From the NCBI RefSeq assembly GCF_019970065.1, contig NZ_JAHXYH010000002.1:682001-746000 (forward strand): a stretch of DNA of 64,000 bases, written 5' to 3'. Positions within the stretch are counted from its first letter, which is position 1; the number at the start of each line of letters is the position of its first letter. The position numbers and the translations under genes were made by a program. This document shows positions 61,392 through 64,000 of this stretch, piece after piece. This DNA comes from Chryseobacterium sp. OSA05B (GTDB taxonomy: Bacteria; Bacteroidota; Bacteroidia; Flavobacteriales; Weeksellaceae). Below the pieces are notes generated by a model, which was not told the origin of the DNA, did no database searches, and saw only the letters and a program-made list of their open reading frames with translations.

Positions 61392-64000
61392 ATGTATTTA
61401 ATTTTTGACACAGAAACAACCGGTTTACCTAAGAATTTCAATGCACCACTTTCAGATTCAGATAACTGGCCAAGAATGGTTCAGATCGCATGGCAGGTGC
61501 ATGATGATGATGGTAATTTAATTGAAAATCAGGATTATATAATAAAACCTGAAGGGTATGATATTCCCTTCAATGCTGCAAGGATTCACGGAATTACCAC
61601 CAAGATCGCCAATGAAGAAGGGCGCGACCTGCAGGAGATTCTGGAAGAATTTTCCAAAGTGCTGGACAGAGTGAGAATTGTTTCCGGACACAACGTGGAA
61701 TTCGATTACAATATCGTAGGCGCTGAATTCTTCAGGAAAAACATAAAAGACAATCTTCAGGATAAGCCCAAAGCCGATACCATGATTCTGGGAACAGATT
61801 ATTGTAAGCTTGGTGGTGGAAGAGGAGGAAGGTATAAATCTCCTAAACTGGAGGAACTGTACGAAAAGCTGTACGGTCACAAATTTGACGAAGCCCACAA
61901 CGCTGCAGCCGACGTAAATGCAACCGCCAGAGTATTCTTCGAAATGATGAGAATTGGCGTGATTCCGTCCGAAGTACTGAAGATATCCGAAGATCAGCTG
62001 GCATATTTCAAAACACTTTATCCGGATCCGATAAAGCCGTTTCCGATTGTCATCAGACGCCAGGTTGCTGATTTTAACAGTAAGAAAAAACATACAGACT
62101 CCCGAAATATTGACGAAGTTGATATCGGGAAATATTTCAATTTCAACAGCCACAGTGTTTTCTCTACATTGATGGCAACTTCCAGCATTAATGACCTGAT
62201 CAAAAAAGCTTCTGATGAAAAATTTCCTGCCGTAGGAATGGTGGATACCGGAAATATGATGGGGGCTTTTAAATTTGTATCAGCGGTAGAATCCGCGAAT
62301 TCCGACCGTTCAAAAAAACATAAAGAATTCCTTGCTAAAAAGCAGGAAGCCGAAGAAAACGGAACTGAATTTACAGAGGAAGAGCCTGTTTCAGCTCCGC
62401 TTATACCCATCGTAGGCTGCGAATTTTATATATCAGAACGTTACGAGCAGAAGCAGTTTACCAAAGATGATCCAGACAGAAGGACTCAAATGGTGCTTTT
62501 GGCAAAAGATTTTAACGGATACAAAAATCTCGCGAAGCTTTCGAGTATAGGATTCTTAAAAGGGTTCTATTTTGGAGTGCCGAGAATCAGCAGAGAATTG
62601 ATCGCTGAATACAAAGAAGGGCTTATTGCGGTAACTTCCGGTATTCTGGGAGATATTCCGGATGCCATCCTTAATACTGGGGAGCAGAAAGGGGAAGAGC
62701 TCTTTAAATGGTGGAAAGAAACCTTCGGTGATGACTTCTATGTGCAACTTCAGAACCATAAACTGCCTGAAGAAGAGCATTTAAATGAAGTTTTACTTTA
62801 TCTGGCAGATAAATATGATACTAAAATTCTTGCCCAGAACGAAACTTTTTATACTGAAAAAGAGGATGCCAATATTCAGGATATCATAAGCTGTATAAAG
62901 GATGGTGAAAAACTTACCACTCCTGTAGGAAAAGGCTTCGGGAAACGAAGAGGACTTACTACAGGGGAGTATTATATAAAAAACAGCGACGAAATTAAAG
63001 AAGCATTTCTTGCTTATCCGGATGCTTTCGATGCTTATGAGGAATTTCTAGGCAAATTCAGTCCGTACACTTTAAAAAGAGACGTTCTCCTTCCTAAATT
63101 TGATATTCCGGAAGAGTTCATCCATGCGGAAGATGCTGAAGATGGAGGAAAAAGAGGGGAGATGGCTTATCTTACTCATTTAACATATGAAGGGGCTAGA
63201 AAAAGATATATTGAAACCGGAATTACAGATGAAATCAAAGAACGTCTGGACTTTGAGCTTGATGTAATCGCGAACACCGGGTATCCCGGATATTTCCTTA
63301 TTGTGCAGGATTTCTGTAATGAAGCCCGTAATATGGGAGTTTGGGTAGGACCGGGAAGGGGGTCTGCAGCAGGTTCTGCGGTAGCTTACTGCATTGGGAT
63401 TACCAATGTTGACCCTATTAAATATGATCTCCTTTTTGAGAGATTCCTGAACCCGGAAAGGGTTTCGATGCCCGATATTGATATTGACTTTGATGATGAA
63501 GGTCGTGACAGGGTGATTAAATGGGTTATCGAAAAATACGGACAGAGCCAAGTAGCACAAATCATTACCTATTCCGTTTTAGGAGGCAAATCTGCCATTA
63601 AAGATGCAGGAAGGGTGTTAGATCTTCCCATTCCAGATACCAATAATATTGCAAAACTGATTCCTCCAAGTCCCGGAATGAACATTGCAAAAGCTTTGGC
63701 TAAATATGACAAGCTGAAGCCTGAAGAGCAGATGTTGGTAGACGAAATGAGGATGGTGCTTGATAATCCTGACGATCCGCGTTTCGATGTATTGGCAAGT
63801 GCCAAGAAAATGGAAGGCTGTATCAGGAATACCGGAATTCATGCCTGCGGGGTAATTATTACGCCTGAGGATGTGAGTAATCTTGTTCCGATCACCATTG
63901 CAGCGAAAGATGCGGACATTCTTGTTTCGCAGTTTGATAACTCAGTGGCGGAAAGCGCAGGGCTTCTGAAAATGGATTTCCTGGGACTTCGTACCCTGAC
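61392..64000 (+). CDS. dnaE: DNA polymerase III alpha subunit with N-terminal exonuclease (3' end outside window)
   Basis: The frame opens with MYLIFDTETTGLP at ATG 61392 and is uninterrupted to the window end (~869 residues visible). Residues 1-190 are a DEDDh exonuclease: ExoI FDTETTG (5-11), HNVEFDYN (about 101), and ExoIII HNAAADVNAT (169-178). A PHP domain follows (about 245-520) with lost metal ligands (NSHSVFS; VDTGNMMG where most have DHGN). The polymerase core has GPGRGSAAGSAVAY (about 655) and catalytic aspartates in PDIDIDFDD (694-702). It is the replicative polymerase, with proofreading fused in the same chain. Confidence 0.95.
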   Translation, partial: MYLIFDTETTGLPKNFNAPLSDSDNWPRMVQIAWQVHDDDGNLIENQDYIIKPEGYDIPFNAARIHGITTKIANEEGRDLQEILEEFSKVLDRVRIVSGHNVEFDYNIVGAEFFRKNIKDNLQDKPKADTMILGTDYCKLGGGRGGRYKSPKLEELYEKLYGHKFDEAHNAAADVNATARVFFEMMRIGVIPSEVLKISEDQLAYFKTLYPDPIKPFPIVIRRQVADFNSKKKHTDSRNIDEVDIGKYFNFNSHSVFSTLMATSSINDLIKKASDEKFPAVGMVDTGNMMGAFKFVSAVESANSDRSKKHKEFLAKKQEAEENGTEFTEEEPVSAPLIPIVGCEFYISERYEQKQFTKDDPDRRTQMVLLAKDFNGYKNLAKLSSIGFLKGFYFGVPRISRELIAEYKEGLIAVTSGILGDIPDAILNTGEQKGEELFKWWKETFGDDFYVQLQNHKLPEEEHLNEVLLYLADKYDTKILAQNETFYTEKEDANIQDIISCIKDGEKLTTPVGKGFGKRRGLTTGEYYIKNSDEIKEAFLAYPDAFDAYEEFLGKFSPYTLKRDVLLPKFDIPEEFIHAEDAEDGGKRGEMAYLTHLTYEGARKRYIETGITDEIKERLDFELDVIANTGYPGYFLIVQDFCNEARNMGVWVGPGRGSAAGSAVAYCIGITNVDPIKYDLLFERFLNPERVSMPDIDIDFDDEGRDRVIKWVIEKYGQSQVAQIITYSVLGGKSAIKDAGRVLDLPIPDTNNIAKLIPPSPGMNIAKALAKYDKLKPEEQMLVDEMRMVLDNPDDPRFDVLASAKKMEGCIRNTGIHACGVIITPEDVSNLVPITIAAKDADILVSQFDNSVAESAGLLKMDFLGLRTL

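Noticed and set aside
61518..62153. Long minus-strand frame of 211 codons inside dnaE
   Set aside because: It runs antisense to the exonuclease domain, has no recognisable motif, and dnaE is clearly the real gene.

Overview
The window looks like a chromosome segment of a Flavobacteriia member, most likely Chryseobacterium or a close Weeksellaceae relative. The evidence is low GC with AT-rich spacers, start sites without Shine-Dalgarno sequences, several promoters of the Bacteroidota type (TTTG or TTG, about 20 nt, TAnnTTTG), and lineage-typical genes: DUF5686, DUF1599 with a BT_3928-like DoxX protein, archaeal-type ProRS, fused alpha/beta E1, and DnaE with a fused exonuclease. There are no rRNA or tRNA genes, phage, insertion sequences or CRISPR. 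The gene content is mostly core metabolism and housekeeping.

Layout. 1-2531: a DUF1599/DoxX operon diverges from folP. 2532-10042: a complete isoleucine/valine operon (ilvE-ilvD-ilvB-ilvN-ilvC-ilvA), preceded by two consecutive attenuators. Each attenuator has a tiny Ile/Val/Leu-rich leader peptide, an intrinsic terminator, and a near-copy of the terminator's 3' arm at the end of the leader ORF. 10043-18731: dispersed repeats, an M28 peptidase/small protein/DUF5686 group, a MauG-type peroxidase and a PhoX-like lipoprotein. 18732-24343: alaS, then an ECF sigma/zinc anti-sigma/RclC-like/MsrAB cluster that looks like an oxidant-stress unit. 24554-28965: tandem paralogous membrane proteins, an ABC-2 exporter and a hydrolase. 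29000-35150: AAA ATPase, FAD oxidoreductase, prfB, DedA and an esterase, set among nested inverted copies of an intergenic repeat family.

35149-43576: a serine hydrolase, DUF808 protein, HExxH protein, dnaJ, grpE, mntH with a palindromic operator, and a DUF937-OmpA protein. 43696-54435: proS, a Trp/Gly and GGFR-repeat lipoprotein, an outer-membrane protein, ZIP transporter, two methyltransferases, a small membrane protein, a surface protein, an AraC regulator and an SDR. 54580-64000: a glycosyltransferase with a TTG start, a Cys/Met-metabolism PLP enzyme divergent from an Lrp regulator, a bestrophin, fused E1, a possible small minus-strand transcript, and the 5' part of dnaE.

The strongest unusual signals are the tandem ilv attenuator, a modular inverted repeat family in spacers, a DnaJ that keeps only half of its zinc centre, a proofreading-fused DnaE with a degenerate PHP domain, an AAA protein with an altered Walker A motif, and an orphan terminator/small-ORF unit upstream of dnaE. 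All functional calls rest on reading motifs by eye; no database search was run.
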